Origin: Gammaproteobacteria bacterium
GTDB taxonomy: Bacteria; Pseudomonadota; Gammaproteobacteria; Chromatiales; Chromatiaceae
DNA: 17,407 nt
Assembly: GCA_008080925.1 (NCBI GenBank)
Contig: VMDJ01000032.1
Span: 1-17,407 of the forward strand
Direction: 5' to 3'
Positions within the stretch are counted from its first letter, which is position 1, and each line of letters opens with the position of its first letter. This document shows, one piece after another, positions 8,642 to 13,836 of this stretch. The notes below the pieces were generated by a model. It worked only from the letters and a program-made list of their open reading frames with translations. It ran no database searches and was not told where the DNA came from. A program made the position numbers and the translations under genes.

Positions 8642-8932
8642 ATGACGACCGACTTCTTTTCACCCGATATCCGCCTCGAAGAGCTGCAAATTGATGATCA
8701 AATCACCTTGAATGATCACTCAGAGCACGAAATTGTCGACTTGATTGAACAGTGGGCAGCCAAGCATCCATCAGATCGAACCCTTTTAATCCGTTTTGCA
8801 CCCGCATCGGATGTCAGCAAAGGGCACTTCCCGATCGTGGCCAAAACGTCACTCGCACTTAAAAAAGCTAACACGCTTAAACACTGCATCCCCCTTCTCC
8901 AGCACTTCAGCTTCTATTTAGTTAAAGCCTAA
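8642..8932 (+). CDS. Hypothetical protein, 96 residues, upstream of lexA
   Basis: I do not recognise this protein. The ORF starts at ATG 8642 and encodes an acidic N-terminal half (DDQITLNDHSEHEIVDLIEQW) and a more basic C-terminal half ending in a hydrophobic stretch (QHFSFYLVKA), with no clear membrane span. It is divergent from sthA across a 91-bp gap and ends 73 bp before the lexA start, before the lexA promoter. A TACTAT at about 8599-8604 could be a -10 box, but no convincing Shine-Dalgarno precedes the ATG. It fills a gap that would otherwise be empty, and no competing frame is better, so it is probably real. It could instead be a fortuitous ORF. Confidence 0.5.
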   Translation: MTTDFFSPDIRLEELQIDDQITLNDHSEHEIVDLIEQWAAKHPSDRTLLIRFAPASDVSKGHFPIVAKTSLALKKANTLKHCIPLLQHFSFYLVKA

Positions 8933-8939
8933 TTAACGC

Positions 8940-8967
8940 TAGACGCGTTCTGTTTTTGTTCTATAAT
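8940..8967 (+). promoter_or_regulatory. lexA promoter
   Basis: A perfect TATAAT at 8962-8967 is preceded at 16 bp by TAGACG (8940-8945, 4/6 to the -35 consensus). A transcript would start near 8974 and give a leader of about 32 nt to the lexA ATG at 9006. The left LexA-type repeat fills the -35/-10 spacer. Confidence 0.7.
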
Positions 8968-8985
8968 GTAGAACAAATTGAGAAC
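8947..8985. promoter_or_regulatory. Paired GTTC-N7-GTTC LexA-type operators over the lexA promoter
   Basis: GTTC occurs at 8947-8950 and 8958-8961 (N7 between), and GAAC at 8971-8974 and 8982-8985 (N7 between). This is a direct repeat and its mirror image on either side of TATAAT. The two inner half-sites also form a palindrome with 8-bp arms (TTGTTCTA / TAGAACAA) and a 5-bp centre. GTTC-N7-GTTC is the established alphaproteobacterial LexA operator; I see no E. coli-type CTGT-N8-ACAG box. Autoregulation by the adjacent lexA is the natural reading. Confidence 0.75.
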
Positions 8986-9005
8986 TCGATCCCATGGAGC
9001 ACACC

Positions 9006-9650
9006 ATGTCACAGCCGAAACTCACCCGCCGTCAGCAGGAAATCTACGATTACCTCAAAGACAATCTGCCGGATATGCCGCATCCACCAACACTGGATGA
9101 ACTCTGCACAGCACTGGGTTTGAAGTCACGAGGCTCTTTGCACAAACAACTGCATGCCTTGATCGAAGCCGGCCTGATCGAACCGATGAATAATTTACGC
9201 CGCGGTGTTCGTCTGACCTCAAGCGAAGAAAGCACCGTTGAGCTTGAACCGAGCATTGCAGCGAATGACGAAGATGAGCTGCCCTTTTATGGTCGTATCG
9301 CAGCGGGTCAACCGATCTCTGCTATCGCCGGCCACGAGACCATGTCTGTACCACCAGCACTCCGTTCATCAGGCCCATGTTATGTGCTTGAGGTAAAAGG
9401 CGACTCAATGATTGAGGAAGGCATCTTTGATGGCGACTGGGTTGTCATTGAACAACGCGTCACCGCACGCAATGGCGAAATTGTTGTCGCACTCGTTGAT
9501 GATGAAGATGCAACACTCAAACGCTTTGAGAAAAATGGTGCTGAAATCATCCTGCATCCTGCGAATAGCAGCATGTCACCCATGCACTACCCCGCAGAGA
9601 TGGTTCAAGTTCAAGGTGTACTTGTCGGACAGATGCGTCGCTATCACTAA
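9006..9650 (+). CDS. lexA: LexA repressor, SOS regulator
   Basis: SOS repressor that self-cleaves when stimulated by RecA filaments. From ATG 9006 it has 214 residues. The winged helix starts at LTRRQQEIYDYL and uses the recognition helix SRGSLHKQLHALIEAG (about 41-56). The S24 peptidase domain has the scissile Ala100-Gly101 in RIAAGQP, catalytic Ser134 in GDSM and Lys172 in ATLKRFEK. I chose 9006 over the in-frame ATG at 8994 because GGAG lies 7 nt before 9006 and nothing suitable precedes 8994; the longer form would add four residues. The recognition helix is unlike the E. coli one (SPNAAEEHLKAL as I recall it), which agrees with the unusual operators upstream. The stop overlaps the convergent cmoB stop. 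Confidence 0.96.
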   Translation: MSQPKLTRRQQEIYDYLKDNLPDMPHPPTLDELCTALGLKSRGSLHKQLHALIEAGLIEPMNNLRRGVRLTSSEESTVELEPSIAANDEDELPFYGRIAAGQPISAIAGHETMSVPPALRSSGPCYVLEVKGDSMIEEGIFDGDWVVIEQRVTARNGEIVVALVDDEDATLKRFEKNGAEIILHPANSSMSPMHYPAEMVQVQGVLVGQMRRYH

Positions 9651-10630
9651 GCCGTTGCAATCATGACGGCGCGCATGGGTGATGGATAGCCTTCCACTGT
9701 TTTAAGTGGATCATTTGGGTCCAGAAAGTCACTGAGCGAATCAAACGACATCCATTCTGTGGAGCGCTGCTCATCGGTCGTCGTAATATTTACGTCAACG
9801 CAGCGGACATCTGAGAAGCCCACGCGCTGCATATATAACGCTAATTGCTCAACACTTGGAATAAACCAAACATTTCGCATTTGCGCATACCGATCTTCAG
9901 GGATCAAACAGGCTTGCGCATCCCCTTCGATTACCAACGTCTCTAAAACAAGCTCGCCGCCCGGCTTTAAGGTTTTCTTAAGCGATTGTAAAAAGTCGAT
10001 AGGTGATCGACGGTGATACAAAACACCCATTGAAAAAACCGTATCAAAAGACTCAAGTCCATCCGGCACCGCTTCAAAGCCTACAGGTATCATCAGGGTA
10101 TTGTTTGCGAGGTCAGCGCGACCTGCATCAGTAATCAGTTTTTTGACGGCATGGAACTGCACGGTAAATAAAGGACTGGGGTCAATACCTACCACAAGCG
10201 CTGGATCTTCTTGGCGCATTCGCCAACAGTGATAACCATTACCACAACCCACATCCAAGACTTTGCGATGCTTTAGCGATTGAATGTGCGGCAGGACGCG
10301 ATCCCACTTCCAATCAGAACGCCATTCTGTATCGATAGCCGTATCAGCCAATTGAAACGGCCCTTTGCGCCAAGGGCGTAAGCCTTCTAAAGCTGATTGG
10401 AGCTTCGATTGCTCTTCAGCTGAAAGCTTGGCATTGACTGTAATTGGACCTACAGACAGATCGACATCACCAGATTGAATAACGGGTAACCCATCAAGCG
10501 CCGACTTCCAACGAGCCAAATCGCCATGTGGATTCTCTTGCTGATACGTAAGAATTGGCGCTAAGTGATCTGCCCACTGATTCAGCTCATGCTCGCGCAG
10601 CACGGCAAGTGTGTTTTCAATATCGATCAC
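9647..10630 (-). CDS. cmoB: tRNA U34 carboxymethyltransferase
   Basis: Transfers the carboxymethyl group of carboxy-S-adenosylmethionine to 5-hydroxyuridine at wobble position 34, giving cmo5U in tRNAs that read several codons. The 327 residues are close to the E. coli length. Hallmarks are PWRKGPF (86-92), DTEWRSDWKWDRV (100-112), the Rossmann motif VLDVGCGNGYH (124-134), FSMGVLYHRRSP, and a C-terminal FLDPNDP..TVEGYPSPMRAV. It starts with GTG at 10630, overlapping the cmoA stop by 4 bp (GTGA), so the two are translationally coupled. Its last 4 bp overlap the lexA stop from the opposite strand. Confidence 0.97.
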   Translation of the reverse strand: MIDIENTLAVLREHELNQWADHLAPILTYQQENPHGDLARWKSALDGLPVIQSGDVDLSVGPITVNAKLSAEEQSKLQSALEGLRPWRKGPFQLADTAIDTEWRSDWKWDRVLPHIQSLKHRKVLDVGCGNGYHCWRMRQEDPALVVGIDPSPLFTVQFHAVKKLITDAGRADLANNTLMIPVGFEAVPDGLESFDTVFSMGVLYHRRSPIDFLQSLKKTLKPGGELVLETLVIEGDAQACLIPEDRYAQMRNVWFIPSVEQLALYMQRVGFSDVRCVDVNITTTDEQRSTEWMSFDSLSDFLDPNDPLKTVEGYPSPMRAVMIATA

Positions 10631-11361
10631 ACGCGGGCAACCATGGAGACGAAGTTAAAACATTGGAACCAACAATCTACCGACGTAAAGCCAACATCTT
10701 TTAAACGCTGCGTATGGGTACTCAACTTTTCAGGCAATAAAACATTTTCCAGCGCAGAACGTTTTTGACTGACTTCCAACTCTGAATAACCTTGAGATCG
10801 CTTAAAGGCGTGATGCATTTCAATTAAACGCTCATCTTCTTCCGGTGTTTCAGCCTGAATTTTTTCAGACAATATCAAGATGCCACCAGGCTGTAAGCCT
10901 TTCGCGATTTTCCCAAGTAGCTCTGCACGTTCTTCGCGTGGCAAGAATTGCAGTGTGAAATTAAGTACCACTAACGACGCATTCTGGATATCGACTTCGC
11001 GAATATCACCAAGTTCAAACCGAATGCGGCTAGCATTTAGGGATGAGTTGGCTGTGGCTTTATCCAGCATCGCTTGTGAATTATCTACCGCGATGATGCG
11101 ACAGTCCTTATCACCCAAGCCATTGGCCATAGCATTAGCTGAAGCACCCAACGAACAACCCAAGTCATAAAGATGCGTATTTGGTTGAGCATGCAACTCG
11201 GTCAAGATAGCGATCATGTTAATGATAGCGGCATAGCCAGGCACCGAGCGCTGGATCATGTCTGGAAAGACATTAGCAACCGACGCATCAAAAACAAAAT
11301 CACCTAGCGTAGACTGAGGTGATTGATAGATGGTGTCGGTTTTATTTGATGAATCAGTCAA
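10627..11361 (-). CDS. cmoA: Carboxy-S-adenosyl-L-methionine synthase
   Basis: Makes carboxy-SAM from SAM and prephenate for CmoB. With the start chosen here it has 244 residues (about 247 in E. coli). It shows VFPDMIQRSVPGY (31-43), LYDLGCSLGA (64-73), NFTLQFL, GYSELEVSQKRSALENV and the C-terminal WFQCFNF. Start choice is uncertain. I chose TTG 11361, which overlaps the SET-gene stop by 8 bp, because the N-terminus (TDSSNKTDTIYQSP) then aligns with known CmoA. An ATG at 11397 would add 12 residues, but it has no ribosome site and overlaps the upstream gene by 44 bp. It is the middle gene of a SET-cmoA-cmoB operon. Confidence 0.93.
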   Translation of the reverse strand: MTDSSNKTDTIYQSPQSTLGDFVFDASVANVFPDMIQRSVPGYAAIINMIAILTELHAQPNTHLYDLGCSLGASANAMANGLGDKDCRIIAVDNSQAMLDKATANSSLNASRIRFELGDIREVDIQNASLVVLNFTLQFLPREERAELLGKIAKGLQPGGILILSEKIQAETPEEDERLIEMHHAFKRSQGYSELEVSQKRSALENVLLPEKLSTHTQRLKDVGFTSVDCWFQCFNFVSMVARV

Positions 11362-11704
11362 ACTCAGACTCTTGATAATCAAAGGTGAGCTCTTCATCTT
11401 TTTTAATGTTGCGGCGAGCGTAAAGATCAAATTCCTCGAACTCACAATTACCGGGCACCGAATGATTCAAAAAGCGCAACAGGTTCCGACCAGATCTACC
11501 CACTGCTGATTCTTCTGTCTCACCCTCATATACCCATAACACGTACATGCCGTTACGTTTGGCCTCAGGTCCCCAGTAGGTGCCAATGTACTCACCTTTC
11601 TTGATGCCTTTTTTGGCAAATAAACCGGTGCCATGAATAGCGGACTTTTTTGAATAAACCCAATCTGTTAATTGAGAATTTAAAACGCGGGCTAGATGAG
11701 ACAT
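11354..11704 (-). CDS. Small SET-domain protein (putative protein lysine methyltransferase)
   Basis: A 116-residue protein that is essentially only a minimal SET domain. It shows the N-terminal GTGLFAKKGIKKGEYIGTY (25-43), the cofactor-site RFLNHS (77-82, followed by VPGNCEF) and the C-terminal ELTFDY (105-110) with the active-site Tyr110. There is no cysteine-rich post-SET motif. SET enzymes methylate protein lysines with SAM, but the substrate cannot be read from the sequence. ATG 11704 has AGGAG about 7 nt upstream. It opens the cmoA-cmoB operon and overlaps cmoA, which suggests a partner or target in translation or tRNA modification. This is inference from context only. Confidence 0.88.
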   Translation of the reverse strand: MSHLARVLNSQLTDWVYSKKSAIHGTGLFAKKGIKKGEYIGTYWGPEAKRNGMYVLWVYEGETEESAVGRSGRNLLRFLNHSVPGNCEFEEFDLYARRNIKKDEELTFDYQESEFD

Positions 11705-11712
11705 TCAGCTCT

Positions 11713-11727
11713 CCTAAAAATCTTAGG
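11713..11727 (-). other. Hairpin overlapping the ribosome site of the SET gene
   Basis: On the minus strand CCTAA-GATTT-TTAGG forms a 5-bp stem whose right arm includes the AGG of the AGGAG ribosome site 7 nt before the SET-gene ATG. It might dampen initiation. The stem is short and could be chance. Confidence 0.3.
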
Positions 11728-11732
11728 GGGGA

Positions 11733-11760
11733 AGTATACGGAGAGTGAGTAAGAGTTAAA
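11733..11760 (-). promoter_or_regulatory. Candidate promoter for the SET-cmoA-cmoB operon
   Basis: On the minus strand TATACT (11733-11738, 5/6 to consensus) follows TTTAAC (11755-11760, 3/6) at a 16-bp spacing, just past the stop of the upstream Cys-rich gene and 29 bp before the SET-gene ATG. Confidence 0.45.
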
Positions 11761-11765
11761 GGTGA

Positions 11766-11969
11766 TTAAGAAACGGAACAAGTGCCTTCGTAGACTGACA
11801 TAACCGATTTAAGTTCGACTAAGACCGCTGCTCTCTGGCCTTCATCAAGGCCTTCTGCCTCAGGAATTGCTCGACCTGCTTCGAGTGCTTCGATATCACT
11901 CCATACCGAGCTACAACCTTTTTGACAGACTTGCTCGATACAATGATCAACTGAATGTGTTTGTGCCAT
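11766..11969 (-). CDS. Small Cys-rich conserved-looking hypothetical protein
   Basis: A 67-residue soluble acidic protein. It has an N-terminal cysteine cluster, DHCIEQVCQKGCSSVW (Cys10, Cys15, Cys19), a helical middle (DIEALEAGRAIPEAEGLDEGQRAAVLVELKSVMSVY, described in two parts: 25-32 and 41-60) and a final Cys64 near the C-terminus. The pattern resembles small proteobacterial proteins of unknown function that I remember only vaguely, so I assign no role. Four cysteines in so short a protein could bind a metal or form disulfides. ATG 11969 has CGGGAA about 5 nt upstream. It precedes the SET-cmoAB operon on the same strand and is divergent from the 54-residue membrane protein gene. Confidence 0.75.
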   Translation of the reverse strand: MAQTHSVDHCIEQVCQKGCSSVWSDIEALEAGRAIPEAEGLDEGQRAAVLVELKSVMSVYEGTCSVS

Positions 11970-12094
11970 ATTCCCGATACCTAATCGTTAACGGATCTGT
12001 GTTTAGCCAAACTTCGGCAGATATTCATATTAGCTTACCCTAATATTGATTTGATTTCATCCCTTTCCTTCAGTCTGCATGTTCAGTGCAAATT

Positions 12095-12144
12095 GTTCTT
12101 GCTTTGTTCTCTTTAATAACTATAATAGAGAACATAAAGAAAAC
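12095..12144. promoter_or_regulatory. Paired LexA-type GTTC-N7-GTTC operators over the small-membrane-protein promoter
   Basis: GTTC at 12095-12098 and 12106-12109 with N7 between gives GTTCTTGCTTTGTTCT, identical at 13 of 16 positions to the left lexA element. The inverted partner is GAAC at 12130-12133, N7, then AAAC at 12141-12144 (one mismatch). The pairs flank a perfect TATAAT. The inner gap is 20 bp here and 9 bp at lexA, exactly 11 bp more. A third GTTC at 12081 is out of register. Confidence 0.7.
12099..12126 (+). promoter_or_regulatory. Promoter of the 54-residue membrane protein gene
   Basis: TTGCTT (12099-12104) and a perfect TATAAT (12121-12126) are separated by 16 bp. The left LexA-type element overlaps the -35 hexamer, and the right element starts just past the -10. 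A bound repressor should block the promoter. Confidence 0.7.
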
Positions 12145-12162
12145 ATTGAAGAGGAGAATTCA

Positions 12163-12327
12163 ATGAATACAACAACTTACGTAATGCGTGACCAGGTGAA
12201 AAATGTTGTCCCACTGATGATGACACTTGATCCTAAAGGCGAAAATAAGCCCAATCGCATGACTGAGCTAGCCACCGTAGCCTGCCTGGCGATCGGCTAT
12301 CTCACCATTATGACACTCGTTGCCTGA
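12163..12327 (+). CDS. Small single-span membrane protein under predicted LexA control
   Basis: A 54-residue protein I do not recognise. Residues 1-35 are polar and cytosolic-looking (MNTTTYVMRDQVKNVV, then PLMMTLDPKGENKPN). Residues 36-54, LATVACLAIGYLTIMTLVA, are one membrane span ending at the C-terminus. The frame is open upstream to 12079, but ATG 12163 has a strong GAGGAG about 7 nt before it and lies downstream of the promoter. The promoter carries the same paired GTTC-N7-GTTC elements as lexA, so I infer SOS induction. Known SOS-induced small membrane proteins include TisB (toxin) and Caulobacter SidA (divisome inhibitor); this protein shows no sequence similarity to them that I can see. 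Two hairpins follow the stop. Confidence 0.8.
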   Translation: MNTTTYVMRDQVKNVVPLMMTLDPKGENKPNRMTELATVACLAIGYLTIMTLVA

Positions 12328-12340
12328 ACTCCCGCGAACT

Positions 12341-12358
12341 GACCGCTGGAGAGCGGTC
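12341..12358 (+). other. GC-rich hairpin after the small membrane protein gene
   Basis: GACCGCT-GGAG-AGCGGTC is a perfect 7-bp stem with a 4-nt loop, 13 bp after the stop. Only TT follows, so intrinsic termination would be weak. It may protect the mRNA 3' end. Confidence 0.55.
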
Positions 12359-12367
12359 TTGGACGAA

Positions 12368-12399
12368 ATCCAACAACGCTAACCGTGGCGTTGTTGGAT
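12368..12399 (+). terminator. 12-bp perfect hairpin, terminator-like
   Basis: ATCCAACAACGC and GCGTTGTTGGAT form a perfect 12-bp stem around an 8-nt loop (TAACCGTG). It is the second of two tandem hairpins between the small membrane protein gene and the ExbB/ExbD-like operon. There is no clean T-run after it (ATCCCCTTCTC), so it is at best an imperfect terminator. Its right arm contains the TTGTTG I propose as the -35 of the next operon. Confidence 0.5.
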
Positions 12400-12418
12400 A
12401 TCCCCTTCTCGTTATACT
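12391..12418 (+). promoter_or_regulatory. Candidate promoter for the ExbB/ExbD-like operon
   Basis: TTGTTG (12391-12396) and TATACT (12413-12418, 5/6) are 16 bp apart, ending 36 bp before the first ATG. This would make the operon independent of the SOS-type promoter upstream. Confidence 0.5.
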
Positions 12419-12454
12419 CCTCAAAATAATAAAAAATCACTGAGGAGGCTGGGC

Positions 12455-13195
12455 ATGCAATCGGATGCCTTTAGTACATTTAATCGCTGGCTGCTGTTTA
12501 TTGGCGTCCTTATCGCAGGACTTGCCCTAGCGCATCATTACGATCTGATACGTACCCTTATCCAAAGCGATGCCAGTTATCTCTCTGTCGCTATTCTTGC
12601 CTTTTTCTTCGCTGCAACGCTGCATGTTGGATGGCTTTCCTGGCAATTAGGCAAAGAGGTCAATAAAGCCGCCCAGCTCACACAGTCTGCTCGTCAGAGT
12701 GATTCATTATTTGAATCAGCCAAGGGACAGGTACATTTTGCTAACGACTCTACAGAGCCATCTGTCGCAAAAGAACACATCACCCTGCTCGCTGAAAAAG
12801 TTATCACCTGTGGCGCTCTAACAGGTCATGAAGCTCTACTCGATCGTTTAGATAACAAACTCCGTCGGGGACATGAAACCGGCTGGTTCATCGCTGATCT
12901 CTTAGTCCGCTTAGGTCTTCTTGGAACTGTAATTGGCTTTATCTTGATGCTCGGTTCTTTATCCACTGTCAGCAGTATCGACCTCCATGCACTTCAGCAA
13001 TTACTGACACGCATGACTGAAGGGATGCAGATCGCACTGTACACCACCCTATCGGGTTTAACCGCAGGCATTCTGCTGAGCTTTCAATATCAATTGCTTG
13101 ATCAAGGGGCAAACCGTTTACTTGCCGACATTATCGAGTTATCCGAGGTTCACGTCCTTCGTCACTTAAAAGCCTTGCGTGAGATCAACCAGTGA
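12455..13195 (+). CDS. MotA/TolQ/ExbB-like proton channel protein
   Basis: A 246-residue inner-membrane protein. Membrane segments are visible at about 12-28, 42-62, 148-170 and 191-212, with a cytosolic stretch of about 80 residues between the second and third, the MotA/ExbB-type layout. The signature segments are GLLGTVIGFILML (154-166) and ALYTTLSGLTAGIL (194-207), matching the conserved G-T-rich channel helices of the family. Such proteins form a pentameric proton channel around an ExbD/MotB-type dimer. ATG 12455 has GAGGAGG 7 nt upstream. It overlaps the next gene by 4 bp. It is not flagellar MotA or canonical TolQ, since no tol, exb or flagellar genes are nearby. The energised target is unknown. 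Confidence 0.85.
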   Translation: MQSDAFSTFNRWLLFIGVLIAGLALAHHYDLIRTLIQSDASYLSVAILAFFFAATLHVGWLSWQLGKEVNKAAQLTQSARQSDSLFESAKGQVHFANDSTEPSVAKEHITLLAEKVITCGALTGHEALLDRLDNKLRRGHETGWFIADLLVRLGLLGTVIGFILMLGSLSTVSSIDLHALQQLLTRMTEGMQIALYTTLSGLTAGILLSFQYQLLDQGANRLLADIIELSEVHVLRHLKALREINQ

Positions 13196-13836
13196 GACGC
13201 AGTCGTTTTATCCAACGGCGCATAGGATCAGATCCGTTTGTTGATTTGCTCTTTAACGCGCTCTTAGGTTTTACCTTTTTGTTTTTAATTGCACTGATGT
13301 TTATTAATCCACAGGCACGCAAAGGCCGTATTGACCTGAAAGCGGAATACATCATTTCTGTCACTTGGCCCGACCAACTCGCGGATGATATTGATCTATG
13401 GGTTCAGGACCCACTTGGTGAGACAGCATCCTATTTGCGCAAAGATGCCGGATGGTTACATCTTGATCGTGATGATCGAGGTGAAATAAACGACACCATC
13501 ATCGTCGACGGGAAACAAGTTATTTACCCAATCAACCAAGAAGTAGTGACCATACGTGGAATCATTACCGGAGAATACACAGTCAATCTTTATTACTACA
13601 CGCAAAAATCAAAGCAGCCATTTGAAGCTTTAGTCAAAGTTGAGCGTGTTAATCCAACACTGCAAACGGCTTTTGTAAAAAAGGTCGTTATGAACAAACA
13701 AGACCAAGAAACAACTGTTGTCCGCTTCTCTTTAGATCAACAAGGCAATCTCAGTGATGTGAACGATCTACCCGTAACACTCACACCTTATAATTTAGAA
13801 CCGAATTACGACAACCTAGAGAATCCCTATGGATAA
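13192..13836 (+). CDS. ExbD/TolR-like membrane protein with an unusual extracytoplasmic domain
   Basis: A 214-residue partner of the preceding channel. One membrane helix (about 17-39) begins with DPFVDLLFN. Asp18 matches the proton-accepting Asp of ExbD/TolR (PF[IV]D at the start of the helix). The outer part is not a normal ExbD/TolR domain: it has DDIDLWVQDPLGE (65-77), then GWLHLDRDDRGEIND (87-101) and a beta-like GEYTVNLYYY (127-136). The D-x-DLWV-x-DP-x-GE pattern resembles DUF2135-like beta domains, which is a suggestion from memory. It starts with GTG at 13192, overlapping the upstream stop (GTGA), and overlaps the next gene by 8 bp, so all three genes are coupled. Confidence 0.78.
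   Translation: MRRSRFIQRRIGSDPFVDLLFNALLGFTFLFLIALMFINPQARKGRIDLKAEYIISVTWPDQLADDIDLWVQDPLGETASYLRKDAGWLHLDRDDRGEINDTIIVDGKQVIYPINQEVVTIRGIITGEYTVNLYYYTQKSKQPFEALVKVERVNPTLQTAFVKKVVMNKQDQETTVVRFSLDQQGNLSDVNDLPVTLTPYNLEPNYDNLENPYG

Noticed and set aside
8731..8743. AATTGTCGACTTG, resembling the prp operator.
   Set aside because: The right half is not symmetric and it lies inside a coding frame.
8933..9005. E. coli-type SOS box CTGT-N8-ACAG.
   Set aside because: CTGT is present at 8950-8953, but no ACAG stands at the required distance; the GTTC repeats explain the site better.
12079..12162. In-frame 28-codon N-terminal extension of the small membrane protein.
   Set aside because: It would start upstream of and run through the promoter and operator; ATG 12163 has a strong GAGGAG.
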